DNA of 7,834 nt from RUG472 sp045224495 (GCA_045224495.1 JBGVAK010000029.1:1-7834), one strand, 5' to 3'; positions 1 to 5,930 are shown, counted from the first letter of the stretch. Notes: generated by a model not told the origin, from the sequence alone. Translations and numbers: made by a program.

Positions 1-220
1 CATGGCCGAGCACGCCATGCGCCACGCCATCGAGTGCGCCTGGATGCGGGCGGACATCAACACCATCCAGACCTTCTTCGGCTACACCGTGGAGGCCCAT
101 CGGGACACGCCCTCCAACTCCGCCTTCATCTACATGGTGGCGGACCGGGTGCGCATACGCATGGAGAGCCCCTACCATGATCAGGGGCTGACCTTCCCCG
201 AGGAGGCGAGACGGGCATGA
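1..220 (+). CDS. spo0A: Spo0A-type sporulation response regulator, C-terminal part only
   Basis: Partial gene: the 5' end lies outside the window and only the last 72 residues are visible. They match the end of the Spo0A C-terminal DNA-binding domain. The AEHAMRHAIECAW stretch matches the Spo0A recognition helix (VERAIRHAIEVAW in Bacillus subtilis, recalled), followed by FFGYTV and PSNSAFIYMVADRVRI, which match LFGYTV and PTNSEFIAMVADKLRL. Spo0A is the phosphorelay-controlled master regulator of entry into sporulation and binds 0A boxes. Aligned by recalled B. subtilis numbering, the usual Arg214 is His here, while Glu213 and Arg217 are kept. The protein also runs about 15 residues past the usual end. 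Its stop overlaps the next gene's start as ATGA, so the two are probably co-translated. The receiver domain is not visible, so this could be a paralogue rather than the orthodox Spo0A. Confidence 0.8.
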   Translation, partial: MAEHAMRHAIECAWMRADINTIQTFFGYTVEAHRDTPSNSAFIYMVADRVRIRMESPYHDQGLTFPEEARRA

Positions 221-1041
221 ACAGGAATGAGGAAAGAAGGGCCTGTTTGCTGCTGCGCCCCAGGGATCGGCTGCGGGCGGAGGCGTACCTGCTGGATAGG
301 GGCGTGACCGCCACGGAACGGCTGGAGGCGGGGACCCGCTTTCTGCTGGCGGAGGACGAGCTGTTGATGGCCGCCGGCTGGGATCTGTTGGACCGGGCTC
401 GGACGCTGCAAGTGCCCTTGTTTCTGCTGGCCGAGCGGGAGGGCGGCTCTCGAAGCGAACTCTTGTCCGCCGCCACCTTCGTGTTCTATAAGCCTCTGGT
501 ATTGGAACTGGTGCTGCGGCGGATCGCGCTGCTCCTGGGGGAAGGCCCCGACGAGGGCGGCCGCCGGGGCTGGTTCACCCTCCAGGCCCAATGCTCATTG
601 GACGCTCTCAGCGTGCCCAGGCATCTGCTGGCCTTCCGGTACTTCTCCGACGGCGTGGGGCTCCTGTCCGAGATGGCCTACCCCTCCCGCATCAAGCTCA
701 TGCAGCAGCTGTATCCCACCCTGTCCAAGCGCCACGGTTCCTCTCCGGTCATGGTGGATCGGGCCATGCGTCACGGGGTGGAGAGCTGTTGGCGGCTGGC
801 GGGGAAGGGGGTCCAGCGGCAGTACTTCGGCTACAGCGCCCAGGACAAGCAGGGCATGCCCACCAACGGGGAGTTCCTCTTCGCCGTCTACGAGCACGTG
901 AAGCTCCTGTTGCCCTACGACCGGGGCCGGGATGATTTTCTCCGGGAGCTGGACAGGATCAATGGCCGCAGCATGGCCCTGGAGGCGGGGCGGGATTTAG
1001 GGCTGACCAGTTGTCAATCCGTGGGAGATTTGATATACTGA
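217..1041 (+). CDS. Spo0A-like protein with degenerate receiver domain
   Basis: 274 residues. Residues about 126-232 form a Spo0A C-terminal domain: VPRHLLAFRYFSDGVGLL, then LYPTLSKRHGSSP, the recognition-helix match VDRAMRHGVESCW (180-192), YFGYS (203-207) and MPTNGEFLFAVYEHVKL (214-230). Residues about 8-107 look like a shortened receiver. A hydrophobic first strand (CLLL) is followed by RPRD instead of the acidic pair. Asp47 is a possible phosphoacceptor but the MPxxDG signature after it is missing. The switch Thr appears to be Leu71, and the Lys92-Pro93 of the last strand is kept. Phosphorylation-dependent control is therefore doubtful. The ATG overlaps the upstream stop (ATGA) and has an AGGAGG ribosome binding site at 201-206, 10 nt upstream. 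The overlap suggests co-expression with the upstream Spo0A-type protein and perhaps joint DNA binding (inference). The 3' end of the gene also carries the deoB promoter. Confidence 0.85.
   Translation: MNRNEERRACLLLRPRDRLRAEAYLLDRGVTATERLEAGTRFLLAEDELLMAAGWDLLDRARTLQVPLFLLAEREGGSRSELLSAATFVFYKPLVLELVLRRIALLLGEGPDEGGRRGWFTLQAQCSLDALSVPRHLLAFRYFSDGVGLLSEMAYPSRIKLMQQLYPTLSKRHGSSPVMVDRAMRHGVESCWRLAGKGVQRQYFGYSAQDKQGMPTNGEFLFAVYEHVKLLLPYDRGRDDFLRELDRINGRSMALEAGRDLGLTSCQSVGDLIY
1011..1039 (+). promoter_or_regulatory. Sigma-A-type promoter for deoB (extended -10)
   Basis: A -35 element TTGTCA (1011-1016) is followed after 17 nt by the -10 element TATACT (1034-1039). A TG at 1031-1032 completes an extended -10. 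Transcription should begin near 1046, giving a leader of about 25 nt with an AGGAG ribosome binding site (1058-1062) for the ATG at 1071. The promoter lies inside the last codons of the Spo0A-like gene, so deoB can be transcribed independently of it. No terminator is visible in front. Confidence 0.8.
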
Positions 1042-1070
1042 TTCTAAATCATGAAACAGGAGCTAACGGT

Positions 1071-2240
1071 ATGAGCAAGAGAGCCATTTTGATCGTCCTG
1101 GACAGCGTGGGCATCGGCGCCCTGCCCGATGCGGCAGAATTCGACGATGTGGGGGCCAATACCCTAGGCCATATTGAGGAGCGGCACCCCCTGAATATCC
1201 CCAACATGCGGAAGCTGGGAATTGGCCACATCGAGGGCAGCCCCCTGCCCCCATGGGAAGGGCCCGTGGAAGGCGCCTACGGCAAGTGCAGGGAGGTGAC
1301 CCACGCCAAGGACACCACCTGCGGCCACTGGGAGATGGCGGGCCTCATCCAGAAGACCGCTTTCAAGACCTTCCCCAACGGCTTCCCCCGGGCCCTCATG
1401 GACGAGTTTGAACGGAAGATCGGCCGGGGCACCCTGGGCAACGAGGTAGCCAGCGGCACCGAGATCATTGAGCGCCTGGGCGACGAGCACGTGAAGACCG
1501 GCAAGCCCATCGTCTACACCTCCGCGGACAGCGTGTTCCAGGTGGCGGCATGCGAGGAGATCATTCCTTTGCAGGAGCTGTACCGCATCTGCGAGATCGC
1601 CCGGGAGATGCTCCAGGGCGAGTATCTGGTGGGCCGGGTCATCGCCCGCCCCTTCACCAAGCGGGACGGCAAGTACGTCCGCACCGAGAACCGCAAGGAT
1701 TACGCCATCCCGCCCTTTGAGGACACCATCCTGGACGGGCTCCACGCCCAGGGGTTGCCCGTGGTGGCCATCGGCAAGATCGAGGACATCTTCTGCCACC
1801 GGGGCATCGACGTGGTGGATCACACCAAGAACAACGAGACGGGCGTGGCGTCTACGGAGCGATTCATCGCCGACGGCACGGGCAGCTTCATCTTCACCAA
1901 TTTGGTGGACTTCGACATGCTCTACGGCCACCGCCGGGACGTGGAGGGGTACGCGAAGGCTCTCGAGCGCTTCGACGAGCAACTTCCCGACATCATGGGC
2001 CGTATGAAGGACGAGGATATCCTCATGATCACCGCGGATCACGGCTGCGACCCGGCCCATCACGGCACGGACCACACCCGGGAGCATATCCCCCTGCTGG
2101 TGGCCGGCAAGCCTGTGAAGGGTGGCGTGGACCTGGGCGTCCGCAGGAGCTTCGCGGACATCGCCGCCACCATCTACGACTATCTCACCGGCACCCCCTG
2201 GCACGCAGGCGAGTCCTTCCTGAAGGACATCCTGAAGTAA
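1071..2240 (+). CDS. deoB: Phosphopentomutase
   Basis: 389 residues, close to the usual Firmicutes length of about 390. The enzyme interconverts ribose-1-phosphate or deoxyribose-1-phosphate with the 5-phosphates, linking nucleoside salvage to the pentose phosphate pathway in the cytoplasm. It belongs to the alkaline phosphatase superfamily. Visible signatures are LDSVGIGALPDA (metal ligand Asp11), KDTTCGHWEM (80-89, with Thr82 as the expected phosphorylated Thr), SADSVFQVAA, VGRVIARPF, NLVDFDMLYGHRRD (Asp280) and TADHGCDPAHHGTDHTRE (Asp323, His324, His335). The ATG at 1071 is chosen because AGGAG (1058-1062) sits 8 nt before it and the protein then begins MSKRAILIVLDSVGIG as in homologues. 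A start 20 codons upstream would lie before the promoter's transcription start. In Bacillus and many clostridia this gene sits next to a purine nucleoside phosphorylase and a dac gene; here no phosphorylase gene follows. Confidence 0.97.
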   Translation: MSKRAILIVLDSVGIGALPDAAEFDDVGANTLGHIEERHPLNIPNMRKLGIGHIEGSPLPPWEGPVEGAYGKCREVTHAKDTTCGHWEMAGLIQKTAFKTFPNGFPRALMDEFERKIGRGTLGNEVASGTEIIERLGDEHVKTGKPIVYTSADSVFQVAACEEIIPLQELYRICEIAREMLQGEYLVGRVIARPFTKRDGKYVRTENRKDYAIPPFEDTILDGLHAQGLPVVAIGKIEDIFCHRGIDVVDHTKNNETGVASTERFIADGTGSFIFTNLVDFDMLYGHRRDVEGYAKALERFDEQLPDIMGRMKDEDILMITADHGCDPAHHGTDHTREHIPLLVAGKPVKGGVDLGVRRSFADIAATIYDYLTGTPWHAGESFLKDILK

Positions 2241-2245
2241 CGAAC

Positions 2246-2271
2246 CCATCGAAAACGACGGCTTTCGATGG
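2246..2271 (+). other. Hairpin just after deoB
   Basis: Perfect 9-bp inverted repeat, CCATCGAAA (2246-2254) with TTTCGATGG (2263-2271), loop of 8 nt, starting 5 nt after the deoB stop. No T-run follows, so it is a poor intrinsic terminator. It may instead protect the 3' end of the deoB message. Its loop and 3' arm (2256-2267) can alternatively pair with 2279-2288 (10 pairs, two bulges), which touches the base of the next hairpin. Confidence 0.5.
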
Positions 2272-2286
2272 ACTGAAGCGAAGCGT

Positions 2287-2337
2287 CGGCGCATAGGCTT
2301 ATCCCAAAAGAGGTTTGGAGGGAAAGCCTGTGCGCCG
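2287..2337 (+). promoter_or_regulatory. Hairpin sequestering the Shine-Dalgarno and GTG start of the next gene
   Basis: CGGCGCATAGGCTT (2287-2300) pairs with AAGCCTGTGCGCCG (2324-2337), 14 pairs including one G-U. After a bulged A2301 the helix continues with TCCC (2302-2305) against GGGA (2320-2323). The ribosome binding site GGAGGG (2317-2322) is half inside this upper helix and the GTG start (2330-2332) is in the lower stem. If it forms in the mRNA it should limit initiation unless opened by translation, a ligand, a protein or an alternative fold. That the fold forms and has a regulatory role is inference. Confidence 0.55.
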
Positions 2338-3469
2338 TTTTCTATCTGTAGCTTTGACCGTGTTCATCCTGCTGCTGCCCGTGGGGACCTGGGGGGACGA
2401 GGACGTGGTGGACGGAAAAGTCCCCGCCTACTGCCTGACCCTGCCTGGCCGGGCGGAGCCCCTGCTGGACAAGAAGGGCATGGAAGCCATGGCCGTGGCG
2501 GGGCTTCGGAAGCTCCCCGCCGTCCTGACCCTGTGCCGGGCCTTCGACAGCGGATTGATATCGGAGAGCACGGGCATGCAGGTGTCCCCTCACGCCGCCT
2601 CCATCTCTGGCCCCACGGCCTTCCTGGAATCGGGAGAGCGGATCGAGGCGGGGGAGCTCCTCAAGGCTGCCGTCATGATCTCCGCCGGGGACGCCATCGT
2701 GACCCTGGGGGAGAACGCCTTCGGGTCCGAGAGCGTGTTCCTCAACAACATCCAGGTCACCCTGAAGGAGCTGGGGATCGATCGCACCCTCTCCGACTGC
2801 TTGGGTACAGGCACGGCTTTCTCCGCGCTGGACCTGTGCGCCCTGGGGGCCGCCGCCGTGAAAAGCCAGCACTTTTGCCGCTGGTCCGGTCAGTACATGG
2901 AGCATATCATCCACGCGGGCGGCCGGGAGACGGAGTTGGTCAACGCTAACCGCATGATCCGCAGCTATTCGGGCTGCTTCGGCCTTATGACCGGCTCCCA
3001 GAAGGAGGAAGGCTATACGGGCGTCTTCGCCGTGAAGCGGCAGGAAGCGGTCTACGTGACCGCAATTATCGGCGCCAAGTCCAGCGAGGAGCGCTTCGCC
3101 GCCGCCACAGCCCTCTTCGACTACGCCTTCGCCACCTTCCAGCCCGTGCACCTTACAGGGACGGGGGAAGTGGTGGCTCCGGACTGGCCCGTGCTGTCGG
3201 GGGATCGGGCCACCGTGGACCTGGTGGCCCATGAGGACGCCTCCCTGCTCCTAAACAAGTCCGCAGGGAAGGTGGACCGGCGGCTGGACGTGCCCGACTC
3301 CCTGACCGCGCCGCTGTATGCCGATGTGACCGTGGGCAGAGCCGTGTTCACCCTGGGCGGGGAGGAGGTCTGCTCCGTGGCCCTGTACCCGGCAGCGGAC
3401 GTGGCGTCTCACTCCCTCCTGGACCTCCTTCGGCGGGTGGGGGCGGATTACCTCCGCGTGGGCAGCTAA
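2330..3469 (+). CDS. D-Ala-D-Ala carboxypeptidase-like (peptidase S11) protein, active site degenerate
   Basis: 379 residues. Signal peptide: MRRF then a hydrophobic stretch to about residue 18, with likely cleavage near TWG-DED (22/23), so the protein is exported. Residues about 30-270 follow the S11 fold of DacF/PBP5 enzymes, which trim the terminal D-Ala of peptidoglycan stem peptides. The catalytic motifs are altered: the SxxK position reads GLRK (58-61), SxN reads SAG (118-120) and KTG reads MTG (220-222). Surrounding residues are well kept, for example AGDAIVTLGENAFGS, NRMIRSYSGCFGL and GAKSSEERFAAATALFDYAF. Residues about 273-360 resemble the beta-rich PBP5 C-terminal domain, and the last 20 could be a short amphipathic helix. 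The reading frame is intact. The GTG at 2330 is chosen for its GGAGGG site 7 nt upstream; a TTG at 2315 lacks a usable site. It probably acts as a non-catalytic wall-binding or regulatory protein (inference). The gene position matches sporulation-linked dac genes. Confidence 0.85.
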   Translation: MRRFLSVALTVFILLLPVGTWGDEDVVDGKVPAYCLTLPGRAEPLLDKKGMEAMAVAGLRKLPAVLTLCRAFDSGLISESTGMQVSPHAASISGPTAFLESGERIEAGELLKAAVMISAGDAIVTLGENAFGSESVFLNNIQVTLKELGIDRTLSDCLGTGTAFSALDLCALGAAAVKSQHFCRWSGQYMEHIIHAGGRETELVNANRMIRSYSGCFGLMTGSQKEEGYTGVFAVKRQEAVYVTAIIGAKSSEERFAAATALFDYAFATFQPVHLTGTGEVVAPDWPVLSGDRATVDLVAHEDASLLLNKSAGKVDRRLDVPDSLTAPLYADVTVGRAVFTLGGEEVCSVALYPAADVASHSLLDLLRRVGADYLRVGS

Positions 3470-3475
3470 GAGGAC

Positions 3476-3505
3476 TTGCCAAAAGGGGGCGAAATAGGCT
3501 ATACT
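3476..3505 (+). promoter_or_regulatory. Sigma-A-type promoter with +1 at the start codon of the M50 protease gene
   Basis: TTGCCA (3476-3481), an 18-nt spacer and TATACT (3500-3505). Counting the usual 7 nt from the last base of the -10 puts +1 at 3512, which is the A of the downstream ATG. It is also the first purine at a suitable distance after a run of C. It lies in the 42-nt gap after the carboxypeptidase-like gene. Confidence 0.7.
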
Positions 3506-3511
3506 GTCCCC

Positions 3512-4156
3512 ATGAGCCGGATACAGTACTTCATCCAAAACCCCATGCAGCTTTTGTATATGCTGCCCGCGTTGCTCCTGGGCCTGACCCTCCACGAGTG
3601 GGGCCATGCCTACGCGGCCTATCGCTGCGGCGACCCCACGGCCCGGAACCTGGGGCGCATGAGTTTGAACCCCCTGGACCACTTCGACGTCCTGGGCACC
3701 CTGTGCCTGCTGTTTTTAGGCTTCGGCTGGGCCAAGCCCGTGCCGGTGAACCCCCGGAACTTCAAGAACTACAAGCGGGACGACATCATCGTGTCCCTGG
3801 CCGGAGTGACCATGAACCTGCTGCAGGTGATCTTCTTTTCCGCCCTGTTCATCGTCCTGGTGCGCTGGGACAACCGGCTGTTCTTCAACGACGCTTTCTA
3901 TTATATCTTTTTGAACCTGATCGGCATCAACACCACCCTGATCATCTTCAACCTGATCCCCATCCCGCCCCTGGACGGCAGCCACGTGGCGGAGGTGCTG
4001 CTGGGCCGATACGTACCCTACAAGGCTGTGGCCTTCCTCCATCAGTACGGTCGCTACATCCTGCTGGCCCTGCTGTGGCTGGGGGTCCTGTCCTATCCCA
4101 TCCAATGGGCCCAGAACCTGGTCTTCGGCCTCATCAGCAAGCTTTTGGTGGCGTAG
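3512..4156 (+). CDS. M50-family (site-2-type) membrane zinc metalloprotease
   Basis: 214 residues, an integral membrane protease of the short M50 class common in Firmicutes (site-2 protease family, YwhC type). The first membrane segment carries the zinc site HEWGH (28-32) with the catalytic Glu29. Further matches are the family block GDPTARNLGRMSLNPLDHFDVLGT (40-63), AKPVPVNPRNF (74-84), SLAGVTMNLL (95-104) and the third zinc ligand Asp155 in NLIPIPPLDGSHV (147-159). Another membrane segment follows near 170-190. Family members cut substrates within the membrane; the substrate is unknown here. The ATG at 3512 has no ribosome binding site at the proper distance (TATACTGTCCCC precedes it), which fits the leaderless transcript predicted from the promoter. 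The in-frame TTG at 3476 is rejected: it is part of the -35 element and has no spaced ribosome binding site. scpA begins directly after the stop. Confidence 0.9.
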   Translation: MSRIQYFIQNPMQLLYMLPALLLGLTLHEWGHAYAAYRCGDPTARNLGRMSLNPLDHFDVLGTLCLLFLGFGWAKPVPVNPRNFKNYKRDDIIVSLAGVTMNLLQVIFFSALFIVLVRWDNRLFFNDAFYYIFLNLIGINTTLIIFNLIPIPPLDGSHVAEVLLGRYVPYKAVAFLHQYGRYILLALLWLGVLSYPIQWAQNLVFGLISKLLVA

Positions 4157-4945
4157 ATGGACGGGTATCGGGTACACATCCAGGACTTCGACGGTCCCCT
4201 CGATCTTCTCCTGCACCTGATCGAAAAGGCGGAGGTGAACATCGAGGATATTTTCGTGTCCGAGATCACGGCGGAGTACTTGGAATACATGCAGGATCTC
4301 ACCGAGGACGAGCTGGACGCGGCCAGCGACTTTCTCACCGTAGCCGCCCAGCTGGTGTATTTGAAGTCCCGGCACCTGCTGCCTCGGCCGGCACCCCTCG
4401 AAGAGGGGGAGGAGGAGGACCCGGAGGAGGCTTTCATCCGTCGGTTGAAGGAGTATAAGATCTACAAGGTCGCCGGGGAGGAATTGAACGATCTCTACGA
4501 GCAGGCCCGGCTTCGGTTCTCCCGGCTGCCGGAGGAGCTGCCGCCCCCCAAGGAGGAGGCGGACCTGCCGGACGCCACGGCGGAGGGACTTTTGAAGGCC
4601 TTCCTGCAGGCCCTGGCAGGCGCCAAGGACGTGGAGGAGGGGCCCCGGGAGCAGCGGGTCCGCCAGGACACCTACACCGTCCGGGAGCGGTCAGGACTCA
4701 TCCGCAAGAAGCTCCTGGCGAACCAGCACCTGTCCTTCCGGGAACTGCTGAGCGAAACGCCCACCCGCATGGAGGTGGTGGTCACCTTCATGGCGGTGCT
4801 GGAGATGATGAATCGAGGGGAGATCCACATCACCCAGGGGGACACCTTCGCCCCCATCCGCATCCACATGCGGACCCTCAGGGAGGATGAGGAGGACACG
4901 GTGTACATGGACGAGGAGGAGGCGCTGCCCGGCGGCGCGGAGTGA
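4157..4945 (+). CDS. scpA: Segregation and condensation protein A (kleisin)
   Basis: 262 residues, near the family norm. ScpA is the kleisin that bridges the two SMC heads and binds ScpB in the chromosome-organising condensin complex on the nucleoid. The N-terminal SMC-binding part shows YRVHIQDFDGPLDLLLHLIE (4-23), NIEDIFVSEITAEYLEYM and AASDFLTVAAQLVYLKSRHLLP. A strongly acidic linker (LEEGEEEDPEE) and a helical, partly coiled-coil middle with the ScpB-binding region follow. The C-terminal winged helix is near residues 190-240 (SFRELLSETPTRMEVVVTFMAVLEMM). The ATG follows the protease stop with no gap (TAGATG) and only a weak GGTGG upstream, so translation is probably coupled. The gene ends with tandem stops, TGATAG. 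Confidence 0.96.
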   Translation: MDGYRVHIQDFDGPLDLLLHLIEKAEVNIEDIFVSEITAEYLEYMQDLTEDELDAASDFLTVAAQLVYLKSRHLLPRPAPLEEGEEEDPEEAFIRRLKEYKIYKVAGEELNDLYEQARLRFSRLPEELPPPKEEADLPDATAEGLLKAFLQALAGAKDVEEGPREQRVRQDTYTVRERSGLIRKKLLANQHLSFRELLSETPTRMEVVVTFMAVLEMMNRGEIHITQGDTFAPIRIHMRTLREDEEDTVYMDEEEALPGGAE

Positions 4946-4951
4946 TAGAGC

Positions 4952-5473
4952 ATGGATCGGATCGCATCGAAGATAGAAAGCATACTGTTCGTGGCCGGGG
5001 AGCCGGTGCTCTTAAGCGAGCTCTGCCGGGGCTTGGAGCTGACCGACGGGGAGCTGAAACAGAAGCTCTTCGAGCTGCAGCTCTCCTACGAGGCGGAGGA
5101 TCGGGGCCTTCGGCTCTTCATCACGGCGGACACCGTGCAGCTTACCACGGCGGCAGAGAACGCGGAGGCCGTGGAGGCGGTGCTGAACCCCACCCAGCAG
5201 CGGAGCCTTAGCAACTCCGTCCTGGAGACCTTGGCCATCGTGGCCTACCGCCAGCCCGTGACCCGAGGCGAAATAGAGGAGGTCCGGGGCGTCCGCTGCG
5301 AGTACGCGGTGGAGCGGCTCCTAAAGCTGGGCCTTATCGCCGTGTCCGGCCGCAAGGACGTGCCCGGCCGGCCCATGCTCCTGGTGACCACGGACACCTT
5401 CCTCCATAAGTTCAATCTCACCAGTTTGGACGAGCTCCCCCAGCTCCCTCAGGAGCTCTTTGAAACCGTCTAA
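4952..5473 (+). CDS. scpB: Segregation and condensation protein B
   Basis: 173 residues, slightly shorter than Bacillus ScpB. It dimerises and binds the ScpA linker to regulate the SMC ATPase cycle. Two winged-helix modules are seen. The first, near residues 1-75, begins MDRIASKIESILFVAGEPV. The second, near 85-160, holds LSNSVLETLAIVAYRQPVTRGEIEEVRGV and ends in the KDVPGRPMLLVTTDTFLHKF wing and helix. The start is 6 nt after the scpA stop with GGAG at 4939-4942, so the two are co-translated in the amounts the complex needs. The stop lies 7 nt before the next promoter's -35. Confidence 0.96.
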   Translation: MDRIASKIESILFVAGEPVLLSELCRGLELTDGELKQKLFELQLSYEAEDRGLRLFITADTVQLTTAAENAEAVEAVLNPTQQRSLSNSVLETLAIVAYRQPVTRGEIEEVRGVRCEYAVERLLKLGLIAVSGRKDVPGRPMLLVTTDTFLHKFNLTSLDELPQLPQELFETV

Positions 5474-5480
5474 ATAACTG

Positions 5481-5509
5481 TTGACAATTCCAACCGCATA
5501 GGGTATACT
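5481..5509 (+). promoter_or_regulatory. Consensus sigma-A-type promoter for ylxM-ffh
   Basis: Perfect -35 TTGACA (5481-5486), 17-nt spacer, -10 TATACT (5504-5509). The predicted start is G5516, giving a leader of about 43 nt before the ylxM ATG. This is the closest match to consensus in the window, as expected for an operon making signal recognition particle protein. The start point falls inside the palindrome at 5515-5542. Confidence 0.85.
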
Positions 5510-5514
5510 ACGTA

Positions 5515-5546
5515 GGCTGTAAAGTAAAAATACTTTACAGCCTTTT
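5515..5546 (+). terminator. Perfect 12-bp palindrome with T-run at the ylxM transcript start
   Basis: GGCTGTAAAGTA (5515-5526), loop AAAA, TACTTTACAGCC (5531-5542), then TTTT. For transcripts arriving from scpB it can act as an intrinsic terminator, though the T-run is short. For transcripts from the adjacent promoter it forms a hairpin at the extreme 5' end, which could stabilise the mRNA. As DNA, its position at +1 would also suit a repressor operator. The sequence alone does not decide between these. Confidence 0.6.
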
Positions 5547-5558
5547 GCTGAGGTGCGT

Positions 5559-5903
5559 ATGGATAAGCTGATCGAACTGGGCGAGCTTTTGGACTGGTAT
5601 GGGCTCCTGCTGACCGAAAAGCAGCGGGAGATCATGGCCCAGTACGCCAACGAAAATTGCTCCCTGTCCGAGATCGCCGAGCGGGAGGGTATCTCCCGCC
5701 AGGGGGTCCGGGACACCCTGAAGCGAGCCGAGGAGCAGCTGAGGGACTATGAAAAGACCCTGAAGCTGGTGGAGAAGTTCAACCGCCAGGAGAAGCTCAT
5801 GGCCGCCATGCGCATGCTGGTGAAGGAGAGCCACGTGAGCGACCGGGAGAAGGAGCTGCTGCAGCAGGGCCTGGACACGGTAGAGAGCGTATGGGAGGAG
5901 TGA
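5559..5903 (+). CDS. ylxM: YlxM family DNA-binding protein, SRP-associated
   Basis: 114 residues, the usual size. YlxM is a small helix-turn-helix protein (sigma-70 region 4-like) nearly always encoded next to ffh. A link to the signal recognition particle is reported for homologues, but its exact job is unclear. The start MDKLIELGELLDWYGLLLTE and the KQREIMAQYANENCSLSEIAE block are typical. The helix-turn-helix spans about 35-57 (LSEIAEREGISRQGVRDTLKRAE), followed by a long helical tail. ATG 5559 is preferred over the in-frame GTG at 5553, because GAGG (5550-5553) is well placed only for the ATG and the protein then begins MDKL as in relatives. The stop codon lies inside the hairpin at 5900-5930. 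Confidence 0.93.
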   Translation: MDKLIELGELLDWYGLLLTEKQREIMAQYANENCSLSEIAEREGISRQGVRDTLKRAEEQLRDYEKTLKLVEKFNRQEKLMAAMRMLVKESHVSDREKELLQQGLDTVESVWEE

Positions 5904-5930
5904 TGTGAAAAACACGGTTTTTCACATCAC
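5900..5930 (+). other. Long perfect hairpin over the ylxM stop codon
   Basis: GTGATGTGAAAAAC (5900-5913) pairs perfectly with GTTTTTCACATCAC (5917-5930) across a 3-nt ACG loop, 14 pairs. It includes the TGA stop of ylxM (5901-5903). No T-run follows on either strand, so ffh is probably still read from the ylxM promoter. It may damp read-through or act as an mRNA-processing or stability element that sets the ylxM:ffh ratio (inference). Confidence 0.6.

Noticed and set aside
1287..1340. Cys84 in the DeoB motif KDTTCGHW as a replaced catalytic Thr
   Set aside because: Aligned to KDTMTGHW (Bacillus) and KDTPSGHW (E. coli), the phosphorylated Thr is the first one, which is present as Thr82. The third position varies naturally.
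2291..2330. GCATA (2291-2295) and GGAAAGCCTG (2321-2330) as a forespore sigma-F/G promoter for the carboxypeptidase-like gene
   Set aside because: The spacing between the two elements is about 25 nt instead of about 15, and the -10 would overlap the start codon.
2315..2332. TTG at 2315 as the start of the carboxypeptidase-like gene
   Set aside because: It has no properly spaced ribosome binding site, and GGAGGG at 2317-2322 clearly serves the GTG at 2330, which gives a normal signal peptide.
1911..2549. TTCGACA matches to the 0A box (TGTCGAA reversed) at 1911-1917 and 2543-2549
   Set aside because: Both lie deep inside coding sequence, where they encode ordinary Phe-Asp residues, and neither is near a promoter.
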